Below, piece by piece: positions 1 to 8,000 of a stretch of DNA of 11,623 nt. The position numbers and the translations under genes were made by a program. The DNA is from Bacteroidota bacterium (GTDB lineage Bacteria; Bacteroidota; Bacteroidia; 2-12-FULL-35-15). The stretch is from contig JAIOQD010000461.1 of NCBI GenBank assembly GCA_021413595.1, positions 1-11,623 of the forward strand. The letters run 5' to 3'. A model generated the notes under the pieces. It saw only the letters and a program-made list of their open reading frames with translations. It made no database searches and was not told the origin of the DNA. Positions within the stretch are counted from its first letter, which is position 1; the number at the start of each line of letters is the position of its first letter.

Positions 1-54
1 ACAAAAAAGAATTTCACATGGTTCAAAAATAATTAATTATACAAAATCATTAAA

Positions 55-297
55 ATGAAAAATCCGGACGCGTTTAAAAAAAGCAAAAAAAATACCGCGC
101 GTTTGGGAACCCCGGACTTTACCAGTCCGGATATTGATTCTGATAAAACAGCACCCGATAAGGATGCAGACAAAACCGATAAAAAGAATAAATCAAACAA
201 ATCAAAATTGGAAATTAATCCAGACTCGACAGGAATTGACACAAAAGCTGATAAAACGAAGAAGGAAACATTTCCAAATCAACAAAAAAACAAATAA
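55..297 (+). CDS. Lys/Asp-rich disordered small protein (hypothetical)
   Basis: I do not recognise a family. The 80-residue product is extremely hydrophilic: by eye about 19 Lys and 12 Asp, no Cys or Trp, and three Phe as its only aromatic residues. Short Asp-Lys-Thr steps recur (DSDKT, DADKT, KADKT). There is no signal peptide, membrane segment or recognisable fold, so it is probably an intrinsically disordered cytoplasmic protein. The ATG at 55 follows an A/T-rich leader, as is usual in Bacteroidota. The next gene is more than 300 bases away, beyond a strong hairpin terminator at 429-460, so this gene ends its own transcription unit. Such proteins are sometimes stress-related or nucleic-acid-associated, but nothing here proves that. 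The repetitive A-rich codons also create meaningless open frames on the other strand and in another frame. Confidence 0.55.
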   Translation: MKNPDAFKKSKKNTARLGTPDFTSPDIDSDKTAPDKDADKTDKKNKSNKSKLEINPDSTGIDTKADKTKKETFPNQQKNK

Positions 298-428
298 TAA
301 AATACTTGACTCTTATTAATGGTGGATTCATGAAACGGAATGGAACTGACAAAGCTGAACCGTTTAAATAAAATGAGTATCCATAAGTGAATACTTATAA
401 CAAAAAACGATTCAATAGACTAAACAAA

Positions 429-460
429 GGGCAGGGACAAACCCCTGCCCATGTTTTTTA
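429..460 (+). terminator. Intrinsic terminator after the Lys/Asp-rich gene
   Basis: A perfect 8-bp GC-rich stem, GGGCAGGG (429-436) with CCCTGCCC (443-450), closes a 6-base loop. It is followed within three bases by a run of six T (454-459). This is the most GC-rich hairpin in an otherwise AT-rich gap. It separates the 55-297 gene from the lipoprotein promoter. Confidence 0.85.
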
Positions 461-513
461 TATCGATAGCCAACCATCAATAGGAATGCAGATAAAAAAA
501 AATGTTTTTTAAA

Positions 514-580
514 TGTGTGAATAATGTAAGAAAGTTAAAAATTTATGTAACAATGATAGGCTGGAGGTCATTTACCTTTG
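514..580 (+). promoter_or_regulatory. Three-box promoter of the OmpA lipoprotein gene
   Basis: Box 1 is TGTGTGAATAATGTAA (514-529), box 2 is TATGTAACA (544-552), and box 3 is TACCTTTG (573-580). Box 3 matches the Bacteroidota -7 consensus TAnnTTTG exactly. Box 2 ends 20 bases before box 3, so it occupies the place of the -33 element, where no clear TTG is present. The ATGTAA cores of boxes 1 and 2 are 21 bases apart, about two helical turns. The same boxes with the same spacing precede the adhesin gene at 4931-4997. The predicted transcript would start about 30 bases before the ATG at 618. Core promoter assignment is good. Regulator binding at boxes 1 and 2 is inferred. Confidence 0.75.
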
Positions 581-617
581 CTCTTGAAAATAAATCAAAA
601 ATCAAACCAAAATCATT

Positions 618-1421
618 ATGAAAAAATACACATTTCTTTTTCTAAGCTCAATTCTTGTTTTTTCTTCTTGTGTTTCAAAGAAGAAATTAATAAGTGAACA
701 AAAAAAAGTTCAAAATTTACAAACCGATAGCACACGTGCATACGCTAGTTTGAAAGATTGTAATTCCAATCTGAAAGATTGCATTTTAAAAGTTGGAGAC
801 CTTGAAAAAGGGAAATTACAAATTCAAAAAGAGATGTCGAATCTTGCATCCAGTTCACAAACAACAATTGAAAACTCGAAAATGACCATCGAGGAACAGG
901 CCAAACGATTGCAAGCTTTACAAACGTTAATCCAATCTCAAAAAGATATTGTTAATAAACTCAAAAAAACAGTTGCTGATGCATTGATCAATTTTAAACC
1001 AGACGAGTTGAGTGTTTCAATTAAAGACGGCAAACTTTATGTTTCGCTTCAGGAAAAATTATTATTCAAATCGGGAAGTGCAGTCGTTGACCCTAAAGGA
1101 AAGGAAGCATTAAAATCATTAGCAACAGTGTTGAGTTCAACACAAGATATAAGTGTAGTGATCGAAGGACATACTGACAACGTTCCGATGAAAGGAAAAT
1201 ATGAAGACAATTGGTCCTTAAGTACTGAAAGAGCAACCTCTATTGTGCGTATCCTCACTAATGACTATAAAGTGGACGCGAATAGCATCATTGCATCAGG
1301 TAGAAGTGAATTTTATCCGGTAGCTGATAATACAACAACAGAAGGCAAAGCTAAAAATCGCAGAACTGAAATTATCCTTTCTCCAAATTTATCTGAACTT
1401 TTCAAATTAATCAATCAATAA
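618..1421 (+). CDS. OmpA-family coiled-coil lipoprotein
   Basis: This is a predicted envelope lipoprotein that tethers to peptidoglycan. The 267-residue product starts with a hydrophobic signal ending in a lipobox, VFSSC, with Cys18 as the lipidation site. Residues about 22-118 are heptad-rich and charged, with many Gln and Lys, and should form a periplasmic coiled coil. Residues about 130-256 form an OmpA_C-like domain with EGHTDN (183-188), NWSLSTERA (198-206) and NRRTEI (247-252). The Asp and Arg of these motifs are the positions that bind diaminopimelate in this family. The residues after the lipidated Cys (VSKKK) lack the acidic surface-export signal of Bacteroidota, so the protein probably faces the periplasm. 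It resembles the many Bacteroidota 'OmpA/MotB domain' lipoproteins, and no exact role can be given. It appears monocistronic, with the promoter at 514-580, and a decayed catalase end lies directly behind it. Confidence 0.88.
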   Translation: MKKYTFLFLSSILVFSSCVSKKKLISEQKKVQNLQTDSTRAYASLKDCNSNLKDCILKVGDLEKGKLQIQKEMSNLASSSQTTIENSKMTIEEQAKRLQALQTLIQSQKDIVNKLKKTVADALINFKPDELSVSIKDGKLYVSLQEKLLFKSGSAVVDPKGKEALKSLATVLSSTQDISVVIEGHTDNVPMKGKYEDNWSLSTERATSIVRILTNDYKVDANSIIASGRSEFYPVADNTTTEGKAKNRRTEIILSPNLSELFKLINQ

Positions 1422-1590
1422 AGCTGAGAAGCCATTGAAAACAATCAATTCAGGAATTTGTGGAGACCAAAAAGATCAAATTATTAACCGTCAATTATGC
1501 CATTTCTTTCGCGCAGATATGCAATTAGGAGCAATGGTTGCAAAAGGTTTAGGTATTTCAATTGAGGGAAATAAAAAAACAAAACACTAA
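1411..1590 (+). pseudogene. Catalase C-terminal remnant
   Basis: The frame read from 1411 to the stop at 1588-1590 has no start codon and no N-terminal part, yet encodes a protein-like tail. It contains IINRQLCHFFRADMQLG, then VAKGLGIS, ending in a Lys-rich tip. This pattern (I-x-RQ, HF, D, LG, VA-GLG) matches the end of the catalase-related domain (PF06628), where the last helices of bacterial catalases lie. The remnant overlaps the last bases of the OmpA gene in another frame and is immediately adjacent to it. The likely history is deletion or rearrangement that removed the rest of the gene, since no haem-site or N-terminal catalase sequence is visible in the window. The family call is from memory of the motif, not a search. 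Confidence 0.6.
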
Positions 1591-1651
1591 AAATTAATTC
1601 GTTAAAAATACAATATAATCACACTATTATAAACCCATAAATAAAAAAATT

Positions 1652-2038
1652 ATGACAACAGTTAAAAAAAATTTAGGAATTTGGATGGATCATTCAAATG
1701 CACACTTAATGGAATTTACAACAGATCCAATCGAAACGAAGATTGTTTCATCAAAATTTACCCACGAAGAAAGAGAGAATAGTTTGGGTAAAAGTGAAAA
1801 CGTAATGCATAACAAGGAACAACATCACCAAGCCGAGTATTTCAAAACACTGGCTGAGGTTATTAAAGACTACGAAAAGGTTATATTATTTGGGCCTACA
1901 GATGCTAAAGTTGAACTATTTAATGTTTTAAAAACGGACCATCGCTTTGCAAAAACAAAAATTGAAGTTAAACAATCTGATAAAATGACAGAAAACCAAA
2001 AGCACGCCTTTGTCAGAGAATATTTTTCAAAAAGCTAA
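1652..2038 (+). CDS. eRF1-like 'translational machinery protein' family, small
   Basis: This is a 128-residue cytoplasmic protein with no signal peptide or membrane segment. It starts with a beta strand carrying GIWMDHSNAHLMEF (residues 9-22). It then has a His-rich middle (HNKEQHHQAEYF) and a helix leading into ILFGPTDAKVEL, and it ends in MTENQKHAFVREYF. This layout matches small bacterial proteins with an N-terminal 'WIDHREA' motif, a 'GP-AK-EL' motif and a C-terminal 'K/REYF', which are annotated as translational machinery or eRF1/Pelota-like proteins. Their biochemical role is not established. The start follows an A/T-rich leader, and no TAnnTTTG promoter was found in the 60 bases upstream. 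A perfect 40-bp palindrome lies 66 bases after the stop. The family assignment rests on motif memory and is moderate. Confidence 0.6.
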   Translation: MTTVKKNLGIWMDHSNAHLMEFTTDPIETKIVSSKFTHEERENSLGKSENVMHNKEQHHQAEYFKTLAEVIKDYEKVILFGPTDAKVELFNVLKTDHRFAKTKIEVKQSDKMTENQKHAFVREYFSKS

Positions 2039-2104
2039 TTTTAAAATATTTATTTGTCTTATTCTAATTTATAAAACATTAATGAGTCAGATATATAATC
2101 ATAT

Positions 2105-2144
2105 TATAAAGATGAGTAATGAAATTTCATTACTCATCTTTATA
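2105..2144 (+). terminator. Perfect 40-bp palindrome, probable bidirectional terminator
   Basis: The two 20-base arms, 2105-2124 and 2125-2144, are exactly complementary around the centre AAATTT. The RNA hairpin would have an AT-rich stem of about 18 bp. The right arm ends in CTTTATA and no long T run follows, so it is a weaker terminator shape than 429-460 or 11549-11589. It lies 66 bases after the stop of the 1652-2038 gene and 41 bases before the next start. Its symmetry would let it act in both directions. A protein-binding palindrome is an alternative. Confidence 0.5.
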
Positions 2145-2185
2145 TAAAACCCTAGAATAAACAGATTTCATAAAATCACGAACTC

Positions 2186-2508
2186 ATGGATAGTATATCA
2201 AAAAAAATTCAGAATTAAATAAAAAAATCGAAAAGATTGAAAAAGAAATTCAACCTGCTTTGTATGAGCAAAGTTTAGATACAACGAAGGTTAATGAAGA
2301 TGCTGAAAAAGATTTGAACGCAAAGATCTTGAAAATTACACTGAAAATTAAGGATCAATATCCTGAATTATCAAAATACATTGAAGAAATGCCGGTAACA
2401 ATCCCTGATGAAAAAAAACCGGAAATTACCCTGAAAAATTTAAATTCATATTATGATTCTCTGAATGATGTATTAAATAAATATTTATTGGAACATCCCC
2501 ATCAATAA
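2186..2508 (+). CDS. Small hypothetical protein, frame interrupted in an A8 run
   Basis: From the ATG at 2186 the zero frame reads MDSISKKIQN and stops at 2216-2218. A one-base shift back in the run of eight A (2200-2207) opens a continuous frame to the stop at 2506-2508. The product would be 107 residues: MDSISKK, then NSELNKKIEKIEKEI, then a helical segment with DQYPELSKYIEEMPVTIPDE near the middle, ending in HPHQ. Without the shift, the downstream frame can start only at non-ATG codons such as TTG 2260, which would cut off the first helix. The A-AAA-AAA in the zero frame is a textbook slippery heptamer. The cause could be a sequencing error, a recent mutation, or real slippage. The protein is probably cytoplasmic, helical and charged. 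I recognise no named family, though the PELSKYI-EMPVTIPDE pattern looks conserved rather than random. Confidence 0.55.
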
Positions 2509-2600
2509 ATAATGATCGGGATTTAAGCGTACAACAACTTGAACTCTAAATGCACAAGGAATCAACTATGATTTGTAAAATATAAATTAATTAACATCTA

Positions 2601-4580
2601 ATGAAAATCCCCGCAATTATACTTTCCATTTTTTTATTATCAACAACCGGAGTGTTTTCTCAGTCCTTCACTAAAGAGTTAAATAAAAAAATTATAAATG
2701 CCGAGGATTTATATTCCAATGATAAATTTGCAAGCGCCCTTCCCATATTCCTTGATATAGTTAAATTCGATTCTTTAAATTCAGACCTAAATTATAAAAT
2801 TGGTATTTGTTATTTAAATTCCAGAACAGAAAAAATAAAATCAATTCATTTTCTTGAAAAAGCAATTGAATGCACCAACAACAAACAATGTACTGAAAAG
2901 GAGAATAAAGCTCGAATAAATGCTTTTAAATCACTTGGCGATGCCTTCCATTTAGCTTATAAGTTTGATCAGGCTATTGTAGCCTACGAAAAATATAAGT
3001 CGATGCTTCCAAATAATAAAGATCAAACAACTATTGAGGAAGTAAATAGGAAAATTGAAATGTGTAAAGTAGGGAAAGAATTAATTGCTACCCCGGTTAA
3101 AATAGAAATAGAAAATATGGGAGCAGCTATTAATTCGGCCTACGCGGATTATGGCCCTGTTTTATCTGCCGATGAATCCACATTGATTTTCACTTCCAGA
3201 AGGCCCGAAAGTACAGGAGGAAAAACGGATGAAGATGGTAAATTTTTTGAGGATATTTATATATCTAAAAAAACTGATTCCGTTTGGTTACCCGCAGTTT
3301 CAATTGGCACCTCAATTAATACTGACGGGAACGAAGCCACAGTGGGTATTTCTGTAGATGGTCAAATCATTTTGATCTATAAAGATGAAAAAGGAAATGG
3401 AAATTTATTCACCACAAGTTTAATTGGAGATGAATGGTCGAGTCCAAAAAAATTAAATAAAAACATAAATACAAAAGGTTGGGAGCCAAGTGCATTTTTA
3501 TCTGCTGATGGAAATATCCTATATTTTACAAGTAACCGAAAGGGAGGTTTTGGAGGAAGGGATATTTATAAAAGTAATAAATTACCGAATGGAGAATGGG
3601 CAGTAGCATCAAATTTAGGCCCTGTCATTAATACTTCCTATGATGAAGATGCTCCTTTTATTCACCCTGATGGAGTTACATTATATTTCAGTTCAAATGG
3701 TCAAAGAACAATGGGTGGCTTTGATATCTTTTCTTCCATGCTAACTGACAAAAATGAATGGACAAAGCCTGCTAATATTGGTTATCCGATAAATTCCACC
3801 GATGATGATATTTATTATGCAGTATCGGCAGATAACAAGAGGGCTTATTATTCTTCCTTCAAAGGGGGCGGGATTGGAGAAAAAGATAATTATTTGATTA
3901 CTTTCTTTGAATATGTTGAATCACCTCTTACTCTTCTAAAAGGACTTGTTACTGATCCTTACGAGAAAGTTCCAAAAGCAGTTGAAATCACTGTTACGGA
4001 TAATGAAACCGGAAAAATTGCCGGCATTTACCATCCCAATTCCAAAACGGGTGAATATTTATTTATTCTCCCTCCCGGGAAAAACTATAACATCACCTAT
4101 GAAGCAGAAGGATATCTCTTTCATTCAGAGAACATGGATGTTTTAATCAAAACAAATTACTATGTAATACGAAAAGCCGTGCAATTGAAACCGCTTGTTG
4201 TTGGGGCAAAAGTAGTACTAAAAAATATTTTCTTTGATTTTGACGAAGCTACTCTCCGTCCAATTTCTAATGTGGAATTAGGTAAGCTCTTTAAATTATT
4301 AAGCAGTAATAAGGGAATGATCGTGGAAATTTCAGGACATACCGATGAAAAGGGAGAGCTTAATTATAACCTTAAACTTTCTGAAGAAAGAGCACAATCG
4401 GTTGTAGATTATCTTATTGAAAAAGGTATAAACAAAAATCAAATGATCGCAAAAGGGTACGGAGAATCGAATCCAATTGCTGACAATTTTAACTCAGATG
4501 GAATCGAAAACACTGAAAACATGCAGCTCAATCGGAGAGTTGAATTAAAAATCATTGAAATCAAATCGGTAAAAAAATAA
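2601..4580 (+). CDS. PorE-like OmpA/PD40/TPR envelope protein
   Basis: The 659-residue product has a signal peptide ending near VFSQ (residue 21). TPR-like helices cover about 30-135, with YSNDKFASALPIF and YKFDQAIVAYEKY as repeat cores. A PD40-type propeller spans about 180-430, with repeated 'SADG-x-LYFTSNR-GGFGG-DIY' blades. A carboxypeptidase-regulatory-like domain lies at about 443-510 (GLVTDPYEKVPKAVEITV). An OmpA_C domain spans about 535-655, with FFDFDEATL, GHTDEKGELNYN (579-590), LSEERA and LNRRVE. This order is that of Porphyromonas gingivalis PorE, a T9SS-associated periplasmic protein that binds peptidoglycan. Bacteroidota usually carry several paralogues, so true PorE identity is not claimed. 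The gene stands alone, with no T9SS partner directly beside it and no clear promoter found. Confidence 0.88.
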   Translation: MKIPAIILSIFLLSTTGVFSQSFTKELNKKIINAEDLYSNDKFASALPIFLDIVKFDSLNSDLNYKIGICYLNSRTEKIKSIHFLEKAIECTNNKQCTEKENKARINAFKSLGDAFHLAYKFDQAIVAYEKYKSMLPNNKDQTTIEEVNRKIEMCKVGKELIATPVKIEIENMGAAINSAYADYGPVLSADESTLIFTSRRPESTGGKTDEDGKFFEDIYISKKTDSVWLPAVSIGTSINTDGNEATVGISVDGQIILIYKDEKGNGNLFTTSLIGDEWSSPKKLNKNINTKGWEPSAFLSADGNILYFTSNRKGGFGGRDIYKSNKLPNGEWAVASNLGPVINTSYDEDAPFIHPDGVTLYFSSNGQRTMGGFDIFSSMLTDKNEWTKPANIGYPINSTDDDIYYAVSADNKRAYYSSFKGGGIGEKDNYLITFFEYVESPLTLLKGLVTDPYEKVPKAVEITVTDNETGKIAGIYHPNSKTGEYLFILPPGKNYNITYEAEGYLFHSENMDVLIKTNYYVIRKAVQLKPLVVGAKVVLKNIFFDFDEATLRPISNVELGKLFKLLSSNKGMIVEISGHTDEKGELNYNLKLSEERAQSVVDYLIEKGINKNQMIAKGYGESNPIADNFNSDGIENTENMQLNRRVELKIIEIKSVKK

Positions 4581-4930
4581 TTACCATTTTAAAAGTTTGT
4601 CAATCTCTTTTACTAATAATATTTTATAACCAATAATTCAGCCATTCTTCACAGGTCAACCTCATATCCTTTTATATTGCGCTTAGCCTTCAGCTCTTGG
4701 AAGCATCGTAATATATAGGAAAGGTGCTCAATTCGGTTATTTCTATCTTTTAAACATTCCGAAAAAATTCGAAATGAACACCTTCCAGTTAGTTCTGTTA
4801 TGTCCATCCTGAAAAAAATTTCGGCATGACCACTCCATAAAAATAACAAACAAATCGCCAAACATATAACATCAGAAGGCATTCTAACGAATTCACCCTA
4901 TTTCAAAAATGGTCAAATAAAAAACACAAA
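4581..4930. other. Gene-poor intergenic stretch, possibly decayed
   Basis: No convincing gene lies here. A minus-strand ATG frame of 77 codons (4882 down to 4649) includes the segment FFRMDITELTG, which faintly recalls the first helix of a Crp/Fnr-type helix-turn-helix. The rest of the frame does not fit that family, and there is no promoter core or recognisable N-terminus. The stretch may be relic coding DNA. The right end runs into the adhesin promoter. Confidence 0.35.
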
Positions 4931-4997
4931 TGTGTGAATCATGTAACTTGTTCTAAATATTGTGTAACACATGAATTTGAAAACGTGTGCACCTTTG
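4931..4997 (+). promoter_or_regulatory. Three-box promoter of the adhesin operon
   Basis: Box 1 is TGTGTGAATCATGTAAC (4931-4947), box 2 is TGTGTAACA (4961-4969), and box 3 is CACCTTTG (4990-4997), followed by C. Box 3 differs from the TAnnTTTG -7 consensus only in its first base. Box offsets are 0, 30 and 59-60 bases, identical to those at 514-580, although the sequences between the boxes differ. The GTAA cores of boxes 1 and 2 repeat with a 21-base period. The predicted transcript start is about 29 bases before the ATG at 5032. An activator or alternative sigma factor recognising boxes 1 and 2 is inferred. Confidence 0.75.
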
Positions 4998-5031
4998 CCT
5001 CATCAAAATAAACTAACCAATAAACCAAAAA

Positions 5032-8000
5032 ATGAAAAACAAACTACTAAATACATTAACCGCAGTTATTCTGCTCTTAATGCCGAATATAAATTTCGGA
5101 CAAGTTATAACACTTGGCGCTGCTGCCGATTATGCGCTCTTTACAACTGCTGGGGCGGTTTCGAGTGGCGCTACTTACAAGTATGATGCCCAAATCACAG
5201 GAAATATTGGTTCTAACACTGCCCTTCCCACAAATTTTGGAAACGTGGATGTTGTGATGATAGGTAGTGCGGCAGCTGAAACTGGTTTGATGGTTGCTGA
5301 CGGTCAACTTCTTACTGCAACACAAACTAATGTACCTCCAGGAATTTCACTTGGCGCACCAGGAGTTGGTCAAACTCTTTTTGGAGGCGTGCACGTAATG
5401 ACAAATGCAACTTTATCATTGAATGGCAATCTTAATTTAGATGCCCAGAATGATCCTACTAAAGTATTTATTTTCAGGCTTAATGGAGATTTTAATGTAG
5501 CTAATCTTTCAAAAGTTAGATTGATCAATGGCGCCTTGGCATGTAATGTATACTGGAGAGTGAATGGTGTGGTATCTTTGGGTACTGATGTTGCCATGAA
5601 GGGGACTATTGTTGCGCATGGGGCAATTAACTTAACAGCAAATGATACTCTTGAAGGAAGAGCGCTTGCGATTATTGGTGCAATAACTGTTTTTGAGTCA
5701 AAAATATATACACCCATCGGCTGCGGTAGCCTGCCACTTCCTGGTCCGTTAAAACCAAATTTAGCTTCATTAGCTTGTTGGACGATATTTTCTGCAAATG
5801 GGCTTATTGAAAACACTGCACCATTTGCCACTTCAATAGGTGATGTTGGAAACAATAATATTGGTGCAATTACCGGTTGGACTCCAGCTATGGTAACAGG
5901 TACACTTCACAATATTTTTCCGGATGCTGCTACAGATACAGCCGCAGTTCATTTGACAAGTGTTTATAATGAGATCTATGCGTTACCTGTTGATATCATC
6001 TTAACAGAACCAACATTATTAGGACATAACCTGGTTCTTACCCCTCATGTGTACAGCATGGGTGCAGCAGGCTTTATAACAGATACACTTATTCTAAATG
6101 CTTTAGGTGATGCAAATGCAGTATTTGTGATCAAAATTATGGTAGGCGGTCTTGACACATACGCAGGTTCAGCCATTAAATTAATAAATGGAGCGCAGTC
6201 ACAAAATGTTTTTTGGATGGTTGCATCAGGCGATGTCCTTTTAAACGATAATGTTAGTTTCAGGGGAAATATTATTACTGAGGCAGGATCTATCAACATG
6301 AGATATACCAACGTTGATTTAGATGGAAGAGCATTTACAAAGGTTGGTGCTATCAGGGCACAAGATTTAGTAGCTATAATGCCTCCGGGTTGTGGTTCTG
6401 CACCTATCGTTGTTACAGATCCAATCAATGATACTGTTTGTTTTGGCGACACTGCAAGTTTTTCAGTTACTGCAACAGGAACCAATCTTACATATCAGTG
6501 GATGGATGGAATTACCCCACTTATCAACGGAGGAAATATTTCGGGTGCAGATTCTGCAACTCTTTATATTTATCCTACAAGTTTTTCTGATACCTCTTCA
6601 TTTTACCATGTAATTGTAAACGGAGACCTTATGCCACCTGATACTTCATCTTATGCTTCGTTAACAGTAAACACGGCACCGGTTATAACAATGCAACCAA
6701 CCTCTAAGACAGTTTGCGAAGGAGATTCAACCGGTTTTGTAGTTGTTGCAACAGGAACTGCTCTTACTTACCAATGGAGAAAAGGATTAACAAACATTTT
6801 TGGAGCAACTAATGATACACTTACAATTGATCCTGCAAGCATTTCGGATGTAGCTGGAAATTATAATGTGGTTATTACAGGTGCTTGTTTACCGGACGTA
6901 ACGTCATTAAGTGTTTCTTTAGATGTTAACACCTCACCGGTTATAACGATGCAACCAACCTCTAAGACAGTTTGCGAAGGAGATTCAACCGGTTTTGTAG
7001 TTGTTGCAACAGGAACTGCTCTTACTTACCAATGGAGAAAAGGATTAACAAACATTTTTGGAGCAACTAATGATACACTTACAATTGACCCTGCAAGCAT
7101 TTCGGATGTAGCTGGAAATTATAATGTTGTTATTACAGGAACTTGTTTACCAAGCGTAACATCATTAAGTGTTTCTTTAGATGTTAACCCTTCACCGGTT
7201 ATAACAATGCAACCAACCTCTAAGACAGTTTGCGAAGGAGATTCAACAGGTTTTGTAGTTGTAGCAACAGGAACTGCTCTTACTTACCAATGGAGAAAAG
7301 GATTAACAGACATTTTTGGAGCAACCAATGACACACTTACAATTGATCCTGCAAATATTTCGGATGTTGCTGGAAATTATAATGTGGTTATTACAGGGAC
7401 ATGTTTACCTGGCGTAACTTCAACAACTGTTTCTTTAGATGTTAACACTGCTCCAACCATTACCTTACAACCTGTTGATCAAACAGTATGTGCCGGTGAT
7501 ACAGTAAATTTTACAGTTGCTGCAACGGGAACTGGTCTTACATACCAATGGAGAAAAGGAATTATCAACTTATCAAACATTGGTAATATTTCAGGTGCAG
7601 ATTCTACCACACTTACAATTAGCGGTGCAATGGTAACTGACTCGGCATCAAACTATAATGTAGTAGTTACAGGAACATGCGCACCAAGTGCAACGTCAAT
7701 GAATGTTTCTTTGATAGTGAACCCGATACCGGTTGCAGTTGCAAGTAATACCTCTCCAATTTGTGAAGGAGCTTCATTAAGTATCACAGCTCAAACATTG
7801 ACTGGAGCAGCATATAGCTGGACAGGTCCAAATGGTTATAACTCATCAACTCAGGATTCAGTGATACTTGCAGCAACTGTTGCTAACAGTGGAACCTATA
7901 CCTTAACTGTTACACAAAATGGTTGTTCGGATACCTCAACTACCGTAGTTGCCGTAAACGTTTGTTTTACAGATTTAAGTATTGTTAAAACAGCCAGCGA

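Larger units (their letters stand above)
298..617. other. Intergenic region with terminator and promoter
   Basis: This 320-base stretch has no convincing gene. It holds a short inverted repeat (ATAAGT at 383-388, ACTTAT at 393-398), a strong intrinsic terminator at 429-460, and the promoter of the lipoprotein gene at 514-580. A 13-codon ATG frame at 330-371 has no supporting feature. Confidence 0.6.

Noticed and set aside
33..242. Minus-strand 69-codon hydrophobic open frame
   Set aside because: It is the antisense of the Lys/Asp-rich codons of the 55-297 gene, which read as Phe, Leu and Val on the other strand.
134..319. Second + strand open frame overlapping the Lys/Asp-rich gene
   Set aside because: Its Lys/Ile/Gln-rich product comes from reading A-rich DNA in another frame. 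It has no leader of its own.
330..371. 13-codon ATG frame upstream of the terminator at 429
   Set aside because: It shows no attenuator codons and no downstream gene it could control. It is chance level in this DNA.
4568..4590. GGTAA...TTACC hairpin at the end of the 2601-4580 gene
   Set aside because: The stem is only 5 bp, the loop is A-rich and only four T follow. It is too weak to call a terminator.
4649..4882. Minus-strand 77-codon open frame with a Crp-like helix fragment (MDITELTG)
   Set aside because: Only about eight residues resemble a Crp/Fnr helix-turn-helix. The rest does not fit, and there is no promoter or conserved start. It is at most relic coding DNA.
5370..6485. Long minus-strand open frames (5370-5855 and 6045-6485) inside the adhesin gene
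   Set aside because: They are antisense to clear DUF3494 domains, have no family features, and arise from the regular codon use of a repetitive beta-rich protein.
6679..7452. Tandem repeats considered as a CRISPR-like array
   Set aside because: The repeats are 258 bases long, contiguous without spacers, and lie in the coding frame of Ig-like domains.
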